64,000 nt of DNA from Mycobacterium shigaense (GCF_002356315.1 NZ_AP018164.1:3224001-3288000); one strand, 5' to 3'; shown: positions 17,072 through 29,687, counted from the stretch's first letter. A program made the numbers and translations. The notes: generated by a model from the letters alone, not told the origin.

Positions 17072-18616
17072 ATGACCACCGCGACCCCCTCCCCGACGGC
17101 CGGTCCTGCACGGCCGAAAAGGTCTTTCCGGCAACGCATTTCAGAGGTAGGCGCATTCACGGCGACCCCCGAAGCCCGGCCGGCGAAGCTCGGTTTCCTC
17201 GGTTCGGTGCTGATCACCCTGGGCGGACTGGGAGCCGGCAGCACCAAGCCACACGACCCGCTGCTCGAATCTCTGCACATGTCCTGGCTGCGCTTCGGTC
17301 ATGGGCTGGTGTTGTCGTCGATCCTGCTGTGGTCGGGTGTCGCCCTGATGCTGATCGCCTGGTGGTGGCTGGGCCGAAAGGCGCTCGCCGGCCAGACCAC
17401 CGAGTTCATGATGCGGGCCACCACCGGCTTCTGGCTGGCGCCGTTGCTGTTGTCGGTACCCGTCTTCAGCCGCGACACCTACTCGTATCTGGCCCAGGGC
17501 GCACTGTTGCGCGACGGCTTCGATCCCTATGCCGTGGGCCCGGTGGCCAATCCGAATACCTTGCTGGACAACGTAAGTCCCATCTGGACCATCACCACCG
17601 CGCCGTACGGACCGGTGTTCATCCTGGTCGCCAAGCTCGTCACGATGGTGATCGGCAACCACGTGATCGTCGGGACGATGCTGCTGCGTTTGTGCATGCT
17701 GCCCGGGCTGGCGCTGCTGATCTGGGCCACCCCGCGGTTGGCGCACCACCTGGGCAGCGACGGCTCGATCGCCTTGTGGATCTGCGTGCTCAACCCGCTG
17801 GTGCTCATTCACCTGATGGGCGGGGTGCACAACGAGATGCTGATGGTGGGCCTGATGGCCGCGGGCATCGCCCTGACCTTCCAGGGCCGCCGCCTGTGGG
17901 GCATCACGCTGATCACCGTCGGGATCGCGGTCAAGGCCACGGCGGGAATTGCGTTGCCGTTCCTGGTCTGGGTGTGGGCACGGCACCTGCGCGAACAGCG
18001 CGGCTATCGGCCGGTCCGGGCGTTCCTGACGGCGTCGGTGCTGGCGCTGGCGATCTTCGCCGCCGTGTTCGCGATCCTGACCGCGGTCGCCGGCGTCGGG
18101 TTCGGGTGGCTGACCGCACTGGCCGGATCGGTGAAGATCATCAACTGGCTGAGCGTGCCGACCGCCGCGGCCAACCTGATTCACTTCCTGTTCAACGGGT
18201 TCTTCGCGGTCAACTTCTACGCCACGCTGCTGATCACCCGGTACATCGGCATCGCGATCATCGTGGTGACGCTGCCCGTGGTGTGGTGGCGGTCCCGGCA
18301 CGACGACCGGGCCGCGCTGACCGGGATGGCGTGGGCGATGGTGATCGTCGTGCTGTTCGTGCCCGCCGCGCTGCCCTGGTACTACTCGTGGCCGCTGGCG
18401 GTGGCGGCCCCGCTGGCGCAGTCCCGACGGGCCGTCGCGATCATCGCCGGACTCTCAACGTGGGTCATGGTGATCTTCAAACCCGATGGCTCGCATGGCA
18501 TGTATTCGTGGCTGCACTTTTCGCTGGCCACTGCCGCCGCGCTGGTCGCCTGGCACGCACTGCGCCGCGTCCCGGCCGCCCGCACCGACGAGGCCGAGGA
18601 GCCCGTCGCCGCCTGA
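17072..18616 (+). CDS. mptA: Alpha(1->6) mannopyranosyltransferase MptA
   Basis: A 514-residue GT-C glycosyltransferase that extends the alpha(1->6) mannan backbone of lipomannan and LAM outside the plasma membrane, using polyprenyl-phosphomannose. It has about a dozen membrane helices. The catalytic extracellular loop near the start contains SVPVFSRDTYSYLAQGALL, with acidic residues in the usual GT-C place. The length and sequence match mycobacterial MptA (Rv2174, about 516 aa) closely. ATG 17072 follows idsA2 by 4 nt. Confidence 0.92.
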   Translation: MTTATPSPTAGPARPKRSFRQRISEVGAFTATPEARPAKLGFLGSVLITLGGLGAGSTKPHDPLLESLHMSWLRFGHGLVLSSILLWSGVALMLIAWWWLGRKALAGQTTEFMMRATTGFWLAPLLLSVPVFSRDTYSYLAQGALLRDGFDPYAVGPVANPNTLLDNVSPIWTITTAPYGPVFILVAKLVTMVIGNHVIVGTMLLRLCMLPGLALLIWATPRLAHHLGSDGSIALWICVLNPLVLIHLMGGVHNEMLMVGLMAAGIALTFQGRRLWGITLITVGIAVKATAGIALPFLVWVWARHLREQRGYRPVRAFLTASVLALAIFAAVFAILTAVAGVGFGWLTALAGSVKIINWLSVPTAAANLIHFLFNGFFAVNFYATLLITRYIGIAIIVVTLPVVWWRSRHDDRAALTGMAWAMVIVVLFVPAALPWYYSWPLAVAAPLAQSRRAVAIIAGLSTWVMVIFKPDGSHGMYSWLHFSLATAAALVAWHALRRVPAARTDEAEEPVAA

Positions 18617-18624
18617 TGGGCCGC

Positions 18625-19029
18625 CTAGTACGCCATGGCTTGGGCGCGCCGCATGACCTCTCGGGCCTGATGCGCCTGCAGGGCGTCGACCGGGCGCGCG
18701 TTGCTCAGGGAATCGCGGCTGCCGTCCCGGGTGACCGTCAGCGACGGGTCGGGCGTGAACAACCAGCGCACGATCTCGGTTTCGTGATAGCCGCCGTCGT
18801 GCAGGATGGTCAGCAAGCCGGCCAGGCTCTTGACCACCTCGCCGGAATTGGTGAAGAAGAGCTGCGGGACCACCAGGCTGCCGTCCCGCCGCACCGCCAC
18901 CAGGTGACCTTCGCGTAGCTGCTGCTGCACCTTGGTCACCGGCACCCTCAGCAGCTCGGCCACCCGGGCAAGGTCGAACGTCGGCTCGTCGGGGTCCAGA
19001 ACATCGTCGCCGGCCGGAATACTGCCCAC
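18625..19029 (-). CDS. Winged helix-turn-helix regulator, PknL-linked (Rv2175c-type)
   Basis: A 134-residue DNA-binding protein matching Rv2175c, a substrate of the kinase PknL whose phosphorylation changes DNA binding. An HTH region (FDLARVAELLRVPVTKVQQQLREG, about residues 18-41) is followed by a small alpha/beta core and a helical C-terminus. The Thr near the N-terminus (DPDEPTFDL) is the likely phospho-acceptor by analogy. GTG 19029 lies 88 bp from the divergent pknL start, so the kinase and its substrate share a control region. Confidence 0.85.
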   Translation of the reverse strand: MGSIPAGDDVLDPDEPTFDLARVAELLRVPVTKVQQQLREGHLVAVRRDGSLVVPQLFFTNSGEVVKSLAGLLTILHDGGYHETEIVRWLFTPDPSLTVTRDGSRDSLSNARPVDALQAHQAREVMRRAQAMAY

Positions 19030-19117
19030 GTTGCCAGTCTAGGCCTCGGTAGGCGCCGGAGGAGACGTTAATCCACAGTTCCGGCCGAACGACAACACCG
19101 CACCTACCATTAGCCCC

Positions 19118-20341
19118 GTGACCAGACCCGGCGACCCGTGGGACGACACCTTGCTCGACGGCCGTTACCTGGTCCAATCCAAGATCGCCAGCGGCGGCAC
19201 TTCGACGGTGTACCGCGGCCTCGACATCCGGCTGGACCGTCCGGTCGCGCTGAAGGTGATGGATGCCCGCTATGCCGGCGACGAGCAGTTCCTGACCCGC
19301 TTTCAGCTGGAGGCCCGCACGGTCGCCCGGCTGAAGAACCCAGGCCTGGTCGCCGTGTACGACCAGGGCCTGGACGCCCGGCACCCGTTCTTGGTGATGG
19401 AGCTGATCGAGGGCGGCACGCTGCGCGAATTGCTGGCCGAGCGCGGCCCGATGCCGCCCCACGCCGTGGCGGCCGTGCTCCGCCCGGTGCTGGGCGGGCT
19501 GGCCGCCGCGCACCGGGCCGGCCTGGTGCATCGCGACGTCAAGCCCGAGAATGTCCTGATCTCCGACGACGGCGAGGTCAAGATCGCCGACTTCGGGTTG
19601 GTGCGTGCCGTAGCGGCGGCCGGAATCACCTCGGCCAGCGTCATTTTGGGCACGGCCGCCTACCTGTCCCCCGAGCAGGTGCGCGACGGCAACGCCGGAC
19701 CGCGCAGCGACGTCTACTCCGTCGGGATCCTCACCTATGAGCTGCTGACCGGCCGGACCCCGTTCACGGGCGACTCCTCGCTGTCGATCGCCTATCAACG
19801 CCTGGACTCCGACGTGCCGCGCCCCGGCTCGGTAATCGAGGGCGTGCCAACACAATTCGACGACTTCGTCGAATGCGCCACCGACCGCGACCCAGCCGCA
19901 CGTTACGCCGACGCCATCGAGATGGCCGCCGAGCTGGAGGCGATCGCGGCGGACCTGCAGCTGCCGGATTTCCGGGTGCCCGCGCCGCGCAACTCGGCCC
20001 AACACCGGTCCGCAGAGCTGCACCACAGCCGAACCAGCGAGCATCGCCCCCCGGTGGCGCAATCTGCCGCCAAAGCGCCCGTGTACCAGCCGACGCGGCA
20101 GCTCACCCGCGGCCCCGAGGACTGGCCGCAGCCGCGCCCTCAGCAGCACGACCCCGAGCCGGGCGCCGAACATCAGCCCATCGCAGGGGAATTCGCCGGT
20201 ATCGCGTTGAGCGAATTCGCACTCGCGCGTCAGCACGGCCGGCGCATGGTGTTGATCTGGGTGGCGATCGTGCTGGCGTTCACCGGCCTGATCGCGGCCG
20301 CCGCGTGGACGATCGGCGGCAACGTGACCGGGCTGCTGTGA
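19118..20341 (+). CDS. pknL: Serine/threonine protein kinase PknL
   Basis: A 407-residue membrane-bound Hanks-type kinase. K46 binds ATP; HRDVKPEN carries the catalytic D140; the DFG aspartate is D158; the activation loop ends in SPEQV. A Pro/Gln-rich linker (about 290-360) leads to one C-terminal membrane helix (MVLIWVAIVLAFTGLIAAAAW) with almost no outer domain, as in PknL (Rv2176). There are no PASTA repeats. It is divergent from its probable substrate gene. In M. tuberculosis the next gene is an insertion-sequence transposase; here it is a flavoprotein. Confidence 0.93.
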   Translation: MTRPGDPWDDTLLDGRYLVQSKIASGGTSTVYRGLDIRLDRPVALKVMDARYAGDEQFLTRFQLEARTVARLKNPGLVAVYDQGLDARHPFLVMELIEGGTLRELLAERGPMPPHAVAAVLRPVLGGLAAAHRAGLVHRDVKPENVLISDDGEVKIADFGLVRAVAAAGITSASVILGTAAYLSPEQVRDGNAGPRSDVYSVGILTYELLTGRTPFTGDSSLSIAYQRLDSDVPRPGSVIEGVPTQFDDFVECATDRDPAARYADAIEMAAELEAIAADLQLPDFRVPAPRNSAQHRSAELHHSRTSEHRPPVAQSAAKAPVYQPTRQLTRGPEDWPQPRPQQHDPEPGAEHQPIAGEFAGIALSEFALARQHGRRMVLIWVAIVLAFTGLIAAAAWTIGGNVTGLL

Positions 20342-20365
20342 GACCGCGCCGCATGCGACACGAAT

Positions 20366-20415
20366 CTTAATGTAATCTCAATTCACTCTTATTTTTCTTA
20401 TTTTTGGTGTACCGT
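20366..20415 (+). promoter_or_regulatory. AT-rich promoter region of the flavoprotein gene
   Basis: About 50 bp of strikingly AT-rich sequence (including TTATTTTTCTTATTTTTGG) in an otherwise high-GC region ends in TACCGT (20410-20415), which fits the mycobacterial -10 TAN3T and sits 8 nt before the ATG. No clear -35 is visible. The base composition suggests foreign origin. Confidence 0.45.
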
Positions 20416-20423
20416 ACTGCTGC

Positions 20424-23241
<2,818 letters not shown>

Positions 23242-23264
23242 TCAGGGCTAACGCCGGCGCGGAC

Positions 23265-23768
23265 TCACTGCGCCGCGCCTTCGGACGTGATGAGCCGGAA
23301 ACGGCGCAGCTGATCGCGGGCATCGACCAGCGCGTCGTGCGCGTCGCGCGAGCGGGGCGGCATGGGGGGAGATCCGCGGTCTTCCCACAACTGGCGCAGT
23401 TCCCGGGTGAAGCGCGGGATGGCCTTCGGCAGGCTCGGCATCGGGCCCCACAGCTGGCACAGCGCCACGTGGTCGTAGGCCCCCACCCACGCCCACAGCT
23501 CGACCGGTTCCGCTGTCGGCCGCCCCGGATTCAGGCCGAAGAACTCCTCCAGGTCGTGCCGAATCTGCTTGCGCGACCGCCACAATTGCGAGGCTGGTGG
23601 CGGCAGCTTGGGCAACACGTTGGCGCGCACCCAGCTGCCGGCGCGCGCGGGATCGAACTCCGTGGATACCGCGTAGTATTCGCGGCCGTCCTCGGCGACC
23701 ACCCCGATCGAGATCAGCTCGATGGTGCGGCCGTCCTCGATGAACTCGGTGTCGTAGAAGTACCGCAC
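23265..23768 (-). CDS. RNase T-like 3'-5' exoribonuclease (Rv2179c-type)
   Basis: A 167-residue DEDD-superfamily exoribonuclease. D6 and E8 (YDTEFI) form the first metal site; SRDAHDALVDARDQLRRF carries the late His/Asp pair of the DEDDh type. Rv2179c is the founding member of this family, shown to trim 3' overhangs of RNA. The GTG start at 23768 is 21 bp from the end of the membrane-protein gene upstream, on the same strand. The substrate is not predicted from sequence. Confidence 0.85.
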   Translation of the reverse strand: MRYFYDTEFIEDGRTIELISIGVVAEDGREYYAVSTEFDPARAGSWVRANVLPKLPPPASQLWRSRKQIRHDLEEFFGLNPGRPTAEPVELWAWVGAYDHVALCQLWGPMPSLPKAIPRFTRELRQLWEDRGSPPMPPRSRDAHDALVDARDQLRRFRLITSEGAAQ

Positions 23769-23789
23769 CCCCGAAAGCCTAGGGGCGCC

Positions 23790-24674
23790 CTATCGGGCGA
23801 TCAGGATGGGCTCGGTGGCCGGCGGGGCCGGGTGCACGTCGTGGTCGAGCTGGGCGGCAATCGTTCGCTCATCCGGCAACCGCGGCGTGCCGGCGACCGC
23901 GGATTGCAGCCACAACTTGGCCTGCACGACGGGGCGGCGCCATTTTCGTTCCCGCTCCAGCGCGCGCCGCATCTTGTCCGGCTGCGTGGTGTAGCGCCAC
24001 CGCGACCACGGCGCGTGCGGGCGCGACAGCCGGATCGCACCGATGACCAGCAGTACGACGATGAACATGCCGAGCAGACCGGTCCACACCTTGCCCTTGA
24101 GCACCACCACCACGGCCGTCGGCAGGATCAGCACCACCGCGCAACCCACGGCGGCATGCCAGGCGACCGAATCGGCACCGTGCCAGATGGGGAAGAGAAA
24201 CATCAGCGGGTGCAAACCCATGATCAACAGCCCGGCCACCGCGACCGCGGCGAAGACCGCGTCCACCGACGTGCGGCCGTCTTCTTCCCAGTACACGTCG
24301 GCCAGGTGCAGAATCAACGCGTACTCGTCGAGCACCAGCGCGGCACCAATTCCGAAAAGAATTGCAGCAAAGGTTAATTCGTTCTCTTGACCGTTGACGG
24401 ACATGGTCACCAGCGTCAGCCCGGAGATCATCACCAACACCACGCCGAACGTCACGTGGTGGATGTGCACTCCCCCGATGTGGATGTTGCGCGGCTCCCA
24501 CCACCGCGGCGACCGGCCGGTGCGTTTGCGATGGCGGATCAACCGCACGAAGGTGCGCGTGACGAAAAAGGTCAAGATGAACGCAACCAGGCAGCACAGC
24601 AACGGCAGCCGGCCATGGTCGACGATGTCATGGGAGAACCAGTGGGTCACCGTGGGCAAGAACCAGTGGGACAC
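23790..24674 (-). CDS. Integral membrane protein (Rv2180c-type)
   Basis: A 294-residue membrane protein with about seven helices and a basic C-terminal domain. [16 protein letters not shown] and [18 protein letters not shown] supply conserved His, Asp and Glu residues in or near the membrane, suggesting metal or proton handling; no function is known. The first eight codons are tandemly repeated (HWF appears twice, period 24 bp), so there are two candidate GTG starts, 24674 and 24650, neither with a good ribosome site. It is divergent from the mannosyltransferase gene at 24784. Confidence 0.75.
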   Translation of the reverse strand: MSHWFLPTVTHWFSHDIVDHGRLPLLCCLVAFILTFFVTRTFVRLIRHRKRTGRSPRWWEPRNIHIGGVHIHHVTFGVVLVMISGLTLVTMSVNGQENELTFAAILFGIGAALVLDEYALILHLADVYWEEDGRTSVDAVFAAVAVAGLLIMGLHPLMFLFPIWHGADSVAWHAAVGCAVVLILPTAVVVVLKGKVWTGLLGMFIVVLLVIGAIRLSRPHAPWSRWRYTTQPDKMRRALERERKWRRPVVQAKLWLQSAVAGTPRLPDERTIAAQLDHDVHPAPPATEPILIAR

Positions 24675-24783
24675 CTTTGCAAACTACGCCCGCGTCTGCC
24701 TGGCCCGTGGGAGCCGCGCGGCGCCCGCCCCCGTCGGTGCTGGCCCGTCGCGGTCACGGGCACCCATTACGCTGATTTGCGAC

Positions 24784-26088
24784 ATGAGTAATCGGCTGGC
24801 GCCCGGCGTGGGCAGTCTCGGGCGGGCGTTGTTGTGGTCCGTGCTGTGGCTGTTCGCGGTATTCGCGCTGGGCTACGCGGCCTGGCGGCTGTTCGCGCAC
24901 ACGCCGTACCGCATCGACATCGACATCTATCAGATGGGCGGCCAGACCTGGCTGGACGGGCACCCGCTGTATCGCGGCGATGTGTTGTTCCACACACCGA
25001 TCGGGCTCAATCTGCCGTTCACCTATCCCCCGCTGGCGGCGGTCATGTTCTGCCCGTTCGCCTGGCTGCACATGCCGGCGGCCAGCGTCGCGATCACCGC
25101 GCTGACGCTGGTGCTGCTGATCGTCTCGACGGCGATCGTGCTCAGCGGCCTGGACGTCTGGAACACCTCGGCGCTGCTGCCCGGACCGGCCTGGCTGCGC
25201 CGGCTGTGGCTGGCGGTCGTCATCGTGGCCCCGGCGGCGATCTGGCTGGAGCCGATCAGCTCGAATTTCGCCTTCGGGCAGATCAACGTCGTGCTGATGA
25301 CGCTGGTGATCGCCGACTGCGTGCCGCGCCGAACCCCCTGGCCCCGCGGGGTGCTGCTGGGTTTGGGGATGGCGCTCAAGCTCACGCCGGCGGTGTTTTT
25401 GCTCTACTTCCTGCTGCGGCGCGACACCCGGGCGACGCTGACGGCGCTGACCTCGTTCGTGGCCGCGACGCTGCTCGGTTTCGTGCTGGCGTGGAGCGAT
25501 TCGTGGGAGTACTGGACGCGCACCGTGCACCACACCGACCGCATCGGTGAGGCGGGGTTGAACACCGACCAGAACATCGCGGGCGCGCTGGCCCGGCTCG
25601 GGCTCGGCGAGCACGCACGCTTCCTGCTGTGGGTGCTCGGGTGTTTCGCCGTGCTGGCGCTGACCGTGTGGGCGATGCGCCGGGTACTGCGGGCCGGCGA
25701 GCCGACGCTGGCGTTGATCTGCGTCGCCCTGTTCGGCTTGGTGGTCTCCCCGGTGTCGTGGTCGCACCACTGGGTGTGGGTGCTGCCGACGATCCTGGTG
25801 ACCGCGGTCGTCGGCTGGCGGCGCCGCAACGTCGCCCTGGCCGCGGTCAGCGCCGCCGGCGTCGCGCTGATGTACCGGACGCCGATCGACCTGCTGCCCA
25901 AGCACCACGAGGCGAGCGCCGCCTGGTGGCGTCAGCTGTTGGGGATGTCGTACGTGTGGTGGGCGCTGGCCGTCATCGTCGCGGCCGGACTGACGGTCGT
26001 CTCGCGAGTCGCGTCGCCGGATGCCGCGGAGCGGGCCGCGAGCGGCGCCGATAGTCAGCTGATCAGCGACGTCAACGTCGCGGGCTAA
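24784..26088 (+). CDS. Polyprenyl-phosphomannose alpha(1->2) mannosyltransferase (Rv2181-type)
   Basis: A 434-residue GT-C (GT87-like) membrane glycosyltransferase. The first outer loop holds [17 protein letters not shown] with the acidic catalytic pair, followed by [12 protein letters not shown]. Around ten membrane helices follow. The M. tuberculosis homologue Rv2181 adds alpha(1->2)-mannose branches to LM/LAM and takes part in cap synthesis. ATG 24784 was chosen; the frame is open further left, but that part is antisense to the Rv2180c-like gene. Its stop overlaps that of the convergent acyltransferase by 4 bp. It works alongside mptA and pimB in this window. Confidence 0.85.
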   Translation: MSNRLAPGVGSLGRALLWSVLWLFAVFALGYAAWRLFAHTPYRIDIDIYQMGGQTWLDGHPLYRGDVLFHTPIGLNLPFTYPPLAAVMFCPFAWLHMPAASVAITALTLVLLIVSTAIVLSGLDVWNTSALLPGPAWLRRLWLAVVIVAPAAIWLEPISSNFAFGQINVVLMTLVIADCVPRRTPWPRGVLLGLGMALKLTPAVFLLYFLLRRDTRATLTALTSFVAATLLGFVLAWSDSWEYWTRTVHHTDRIGEAGLNTDQNIAGALARLGLGEHARFLLWVLGCFAVLALTVWAMRRVLRAGEPTLALICVALFGLVVSPVSWSHHWVWVLPTILVTAVVGWRRRNVALAAVSAAGVALMYRTPIDLLPKHHEASAAWWRQLLGMSYVWWALAVIVAAGLTVVSRVASPDAAERAASGADSQLISDVNVAG

Positions 26089-26831
26089 CCGGCTGCGGTT
26101 TCGGGGATCCGCGCAGAGCCGTTCGTCGCCGGCGTGGCATCGGAGGCTTGAGCGTTGGAGCCGCCGCTTTTGACGGTGGCCGCGTAGATGTCGACGTACT
26201 CCTGGCCGGACAGCCCCATCAGCTCGTAGATCACCTCGTCGGTGACGGCCCGCTCGATGAAGCGGTTGCCGGCCAGCCCTTCGAAGCGGGAGAAGTCCAT
26301 CGGCTTGCCGAACCGGACGGTGACCCGGCCGAACCGCAGCCACGTGGTGCCCGGCGGGTTGACGGCGTCGGTACCGATCATCGCGACCGGAATCACCGGA
26401 ACGCCGGTCTCCAGCGCCAGCCGGGCCAGGCCGGTCTTGCCCTTGTACAGCCGGCCGTCGGGCGAGCGGGTGCCCTCGGGATACATGCCCAACAACTTGC
26501 CGGCGCCGAGCACCCGCTGCGCGGTGTCCAATGCGGCCTGCGCGGCGTCGGCGTTGCTCCGGTCGATCGGCACCTGGCCGACGGCGGTGAAAAACCACCG
26601 GCTCAACCAGCCCTTGATTCCAGTGCCGGTGAAATATTCGGACTTCGCCAAGAACGTGATGCGGCGGCGCACCACCAGCGGCAAGAAGAAGCTGTCCATC
26701 ACCGCCAGGTGGTTACTGGCCAGGATCGCCGGCCCCGAACTCGGAACATATTCCAGGCCTTCGACTTTCGGGCGGCCCATCACGTACAGCAACGGGCCGA
26801 GGAGGATGTACTTGAAAAGCCAGTACGCCAT
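26085..26831 (-). CDS. 1-acylglycerol-3-phosphate O-acyltransferase (PlsC family, Rv2182c-type)
   Basis: A 248-residue membrane-associated acyltransferase that acylates lysophosphatidic acid or a similar acceptor. The HX4D catalytic motif is H41-LAVM-D46, and the glycerol-phosphate binding motif is E119-G-T-R-S. A hydrophobic N-terminus ([18 protein letters not shown]) anchors it. The last 25 residues are polar and probably flexible. ATG 26831 follows GGGAGGGGCC. Upstream codons to 26882 are open but not needed. It sits in a lipid/PIM group, consistent with a role in phospholipid precursors. Confidence 0.9.
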   Translation of the reverse strand: MAYWLFKYILLGPLLYVMGRPKVEGLEYVPSSGPAILASNHLAVMDSFFLPLVVRRRITFLAKSEYFTGTGIKGWLSRWFFTAVGQVPIDRSNADAAQAALDTAQRVLGAGKLLGMYPEGTRSPDGRLYKGKTGLARLALETGVPVIPVAMIGTDAVNPPGTTWLRFGRVTVRFGKPMDFSRFEGLAGNRFIERAVTDEVIYELMGLSGQEYVDIYAATVKSGGSNAQASDATPATNGSARIPETAAG

Positions 26832-26916
26832 GGCCCCTCCCTCTCGCCCGAACCGATCGTGTTTTGCGCCAACTGTACCCACCCGCGCGGCAAGGGACCA
26901 CCTGCGACGCGGCCCG

Positions 26917-27321
26917 TCACTCCTCGATCGTGACCGGGATCGGCTGGTAGCGAACGGTCGCGTCGGGATCGGTTGCGGTCGTCCCGGCCTCCGGCTCGGG
27001 ACGCGGCCCGCCCCCCGGCGGCCCGTCGGGCGGCGGCTTGGCGGAGCGGTCGATGTCGTCGACGATCGCGCGGATCACCTCGAGCAGCGCGATGCTGTGG
27101 TCCGCGATCACGGTGATCAGCGGGTGCTGGTCGCCGGTCGCCAGAGCGGCCAGCGCACACACCGGGCACCAGATCTGCTGGCACTTGCCCGTCCCGACGC
27201 CGTCACCGGCCGTCAACGACGCTGCCATCCGCACGGCGGGGTCGATGCCGTCCAGGATCGCCTGGGCGAGCCTGCGCAACTCGGGACCGATCTCGGGATG
27301 CGCCGCGTTCACTTGGGCCAC
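26917..27321 (-). CDS. Conserved mycobacterial protein, unknown function (Rv2183c-type)
   Basis: A 134-residue cytoplasmic protein with a helical first half that contains CQQIWCPVCALAALATGDQHPL, a three-cysteine group, and an acidic, Pro-rich tail. I do not recognise a characterised domain. The GTG start at 27321 overlaps the end of the upstream ArsA-like ATPase gene by 13 bp, so the two are cotranslated and may act together. The cysteines may bind metal, or may be a partner site for the ATPase; this is speculation. Confidence 0.7.
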   Translation of the reverse strand: MAQVNAAHPEIGPELRRLAQAILDGIDPAVRMAASLTAGDGVGTGKCQQIWCPVCALAALATGDQHPLITVIADHSIALLEVIRAIVDDIDRSAKPPPDGPPGGGPRPEPEAGTTATDPDATVRYQPIPVTIEE

Positions 27322-28568
27322 ACCTCCGGATCTGGTCGAAAACGAACTGTCAGCTCACCGCCTCGCAGATGCGCGTCCAGCACCGTGCAACGCCGCAACA
27401 CCGACGCCAACCGGACCCGGCGCCGCAAACCGCCGGCGCTGATGATCAGGTCGTCGCCGACCCTGCCCAGCGCCAGCGTTCCGGCGTCGAGCTGGGGCAA
27501 CGTTAGCCGCATACGGTATATCGACCCAAGCCCCGATCCGGATTCGAGATCCACAATAGGACGCAACGGTCCCGGTGGGGCGCCTCCACCCCGCAGGCGC
27601 GCGGCCTCGAGCAGGGCACCGAGCGCCTTGGGGCCGATCGGCTCCCCGGACAGGTGCGGGGTCAACACCAGCGCCACGTCACCGAAGGTGGCATCGAGTT
27701 CGTCGAGCACGGCGCGCTGCTCCGAGATGCGCTCGCCGTACCAATAAAACGCCGGGTGCTCAGGCAGGTTCCGGTATTCGTAGGACTCGTCTTCGACCAG
27801 CACCTGGTTGACGATCAGCTCCGCCACGCGAACCCCCATCAGCGACAGGGCGCTTAGCGTGCGCACCGCCTCGGCCGCCACCACCCGCTCGGGCGTCAAC
27901 ACCAGGTGCGCGCTGACCTGATCGCCGTCGGTCAGCAGGGCGCTGAGCCGGTCCACGCTGCCGCTGATGCGCTCGAGCAGCTCGACCACCGCGGCCGAGC
28001 GGGCGTCGTTGTCGGCGATGGACAGCCGGCGATGACGCGGCCACGCCCGCTCGACGTAGAGCCCAAAAGTGGCGGGCAGCGTCAACATTCGCAGCGCGTC
28101 CGCGGTCGACGCACAGTCGACGACGATGCGATCCCATCGCCCGCTGTCCGCCAATTCCCCGACCGCATGCAGGCCGAGTACTTCCTGAATGCCCGGCAAC
28201 GCCGAAAGCTCCTCGGGCGCAATGGAACTCAGTTCAGAGTCGGGAAACCGCCGATCCACCGCGGCGACCACCTCGTGCCAGCGGGCCTCCAGCAGGGCCA
28301 GGGTGTCCAACGCCAACGCGTCGAGAAACCCGCCGCCGGCGTCGGCTCCCCTGGTTTCGGGGTTGGCGAGCACCGGTACCAGCTCGCCCTGACCACTCGG
28401 CGGGACCGCGATGCCCAGGACGTCGCCTAGCGAGTGCGCCTGGTCGGTGGACACGACCAGCACCCGCTGCCCCTCGATCGCATCACAGACCGCGTTCGCG
28501 GCAGCCAGCGTGGACTTGCCTACCCCGCCCTTGCCAACGAAGAGGCTGATCCGGGCCGGGGTAGGCAC
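27309..28568 (-). CDS. ArsA/GET3-like P-loop ATPase (Rv2184c-type)
   Basis: A 419-residue SIMIBI-class ATPase. The deviant Walker A motif GKGGVGKST is at residues 12-20, and VVSTDQAHSLGDVLG carries the switch I aspartate. The family includes arsenite pump ATPases and GET3-type membrane-protein targeting factors. No CxxC metal motif of GET3 or cysteine triad of ArsA is obvious, so arsenite transport is unlikely. It lies between the Rv2183c-like gene (overlapping) and an SRPBCC gene 16 bp upstream, as in M. tuberculosis. The client is unknown. Confidence 0.82.
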   Translation of the reverse strand: MPTPARISLFVGKGGVGKSTLAAANAVCDAIEGQRVLVVSTDQAHSLGDVLGIAVPPSGQGELVPVLANPETRGADAGGGFLDALALDTLALLEARWHEVVAAVDRRFPDSELSSIAPEELSALPGIQEVLGLHAVGELADSGRWDRIVVDCASTADALRMLTLPATFGLYVERAWPRHRRLSIADNDARSAAVVELLERISGSVDRLSALLTDGDQVSAHLVLTPERVVAAEAVRTLSALSLMGVRVAELIVNQVLVEDESYEYRNLPEHPAFYWYGERISEQRAVLDELDATFGDVALVLTPHLSGEPIGPKALGALLEAARLRGGGAPPGPLRPIVDLESGSGLGSIYRMRLTLPQLDAGTLALGRVGDDLIISAGGLRRRVRLASVLRRCTVLDAHLRGGELTVRFRPDPEVWPK

Positions 28569-28584
28569 TCGCGCTCCACCGGAC

Positions 28585-29022
28585 TCACTCAGCCTCGACT
28601 CGTTTCTTCAGATCCTTCAAGGCGGTGTCGGTCAGCCGGCGCTCGGCCTTGCGCTTGAGCAGGCCGATCATCGGCATGGCCAGGTCAACGGAGAGCTCGT
28701 AGGTGACGTCGGTCCCAGAACCCTTGGGCGCCAAGCGATATGAGCCCTCGAGGGAGCGTAGCAAGGAGCTGGAGACCAAACTCCAGCTCAACGACTGGTG
28801 GTCGGCGGGCCATTGGTAGGACATGACCATGGTGTCTTTGATGACGCCGGCGTCCATGACGAATCGCACCGTCTTCGGATACCCGTCGGCGCCGCGTTCT
28901 TGCACTTCGGCTTCCTTGTACTCCGAAATCCAATCCGGGTAGGAGTCGATGTCGGCGATCACCTTCAAGATCGTGTCGGGGTCCGCTTCGATGTGGATGG
29001 TCTGCGTCGTCTTCTCCGCCAC
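28585..29022 (-). CDS. SRPBCC/START-like protein (TB16.3, Rv2185c-type)
   Basis: A 145-residue single-domain polyketide cyclase/START-like protein. It has the typical pattern of an N-terminal strand (TQTIHIEADPDTILKVIADID), YPDWISEYKEAEV, a beta sheet, and a long C-terminal helix (ALKDLKKRVEAE). The fold makes a hydrophobic cavity for a lipid or polyketide. TB16.3 is an abundant M. tuberculosis antigen. It lies next to a second SRPBCC-type gene and to fadD15, suggesting lipid binding. The ligand is unknown. Confidence 0.85.
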   Translation of the reverse strand: MAEKTTQTIHIEADPDTILKVIADIDSYPDWISEYKEAEVQERGADGYPKTVRFVMDAGVIKDTMVMSYQWPADHQSLSWSLVSSSLLRSLEGSYRLAPKGSGTDVTYELSVDLAMPMIGLLKRKAERRLTDTALKDLKKRVEAE

Positions 29023-29122
29023 CTGGCTGCCACCTCTCTCCCGCGTGCGGGCGATCCCCGCCGATCTGCGGTACTACTGCTTCCGGCCGAAACGGTACTC
29101 TCGCCCGCGACCTTGACCGCAG

Positions 29123-29512
29123 TTAAATTACCGGAGAAACACCCACCGGACGCGACCGCTCCAACGTCGTCTTGAGCTCGAAGGCCATTTTCTTGCCCGC
29201 CACCCGCCGGGCGTGTGTCAGCTTCGCGAGGTTCAGCTTGGCCAGCTGCCAGGCCGCCACTCCGGTCGGCTCGGCGTGCAGGAAGTAGTGCAGCACCACC
29301 CCGTCCAGCGACGGTTCCAGCCACACCTCCATGGTGCCGGTCAGGGCGCCGGTCACCGCCCAGCGGATCCCTTTTTCGCCGCGAGCTTCGACGACCTGCA
29401 GGCGCAGATCGGGCCACCAGCGACGCCAGCTCGACTGGTCGGCGACCGCGGCGCCGACTTGTGCGCCGGGCGCGGCGACGTAGGTCTGGTCCGCGATCTG
29501 GATGCTGTTCAT
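29123..29512 (-). CDS. SRPBCC-like conserved protein (Rv2186c-type)
   Basis: A 129-residue protein with features of the SRPBCC fold (WRRWWPDLRLQVVEARGEKGIRWAVTG, then LHYFLHAEPTG, then a basic C-terminal helix). It is the neighbour and probable relative of the TB16.3-like protein. ATG 29512 (MNSIQIADQTYVAAPG) is the natural start; the frame stays open to 29740 but that part is antisense to fadD15 and its leader. It is divergent from fadD15, with 175 bp between starts. The function is unknown. Confidence 0.75.
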   Translation of the reverse strand: MNSIQIADQTYVAAPGAQVGAAVADQSSWRRWWPDLRLQVVEARGEKGIRWAVTGALTGTMEVWLEPSLDGVVLHYFLHAEPTGVAAWQLAKLNLAKLTHARRVAGKKMAFELKTTLERSRPVGVSPVI

Positions 29513-29687
29513 CGCCCCAGCTTCACACACCGACCTGACGAATGGTGCGCCTGTCCTGGCAATCGCGGTGCCGATGCGAGTCGCCGAACCGTTGGTTTTC
29601 CGTCCTGCGAGAATGCCAGGATTAGGCTGGGTTGCAGCAAGCCGGGCAAGCCCCTGAGTCCAACGAAGTTCGAGCGAGGTCACCACA

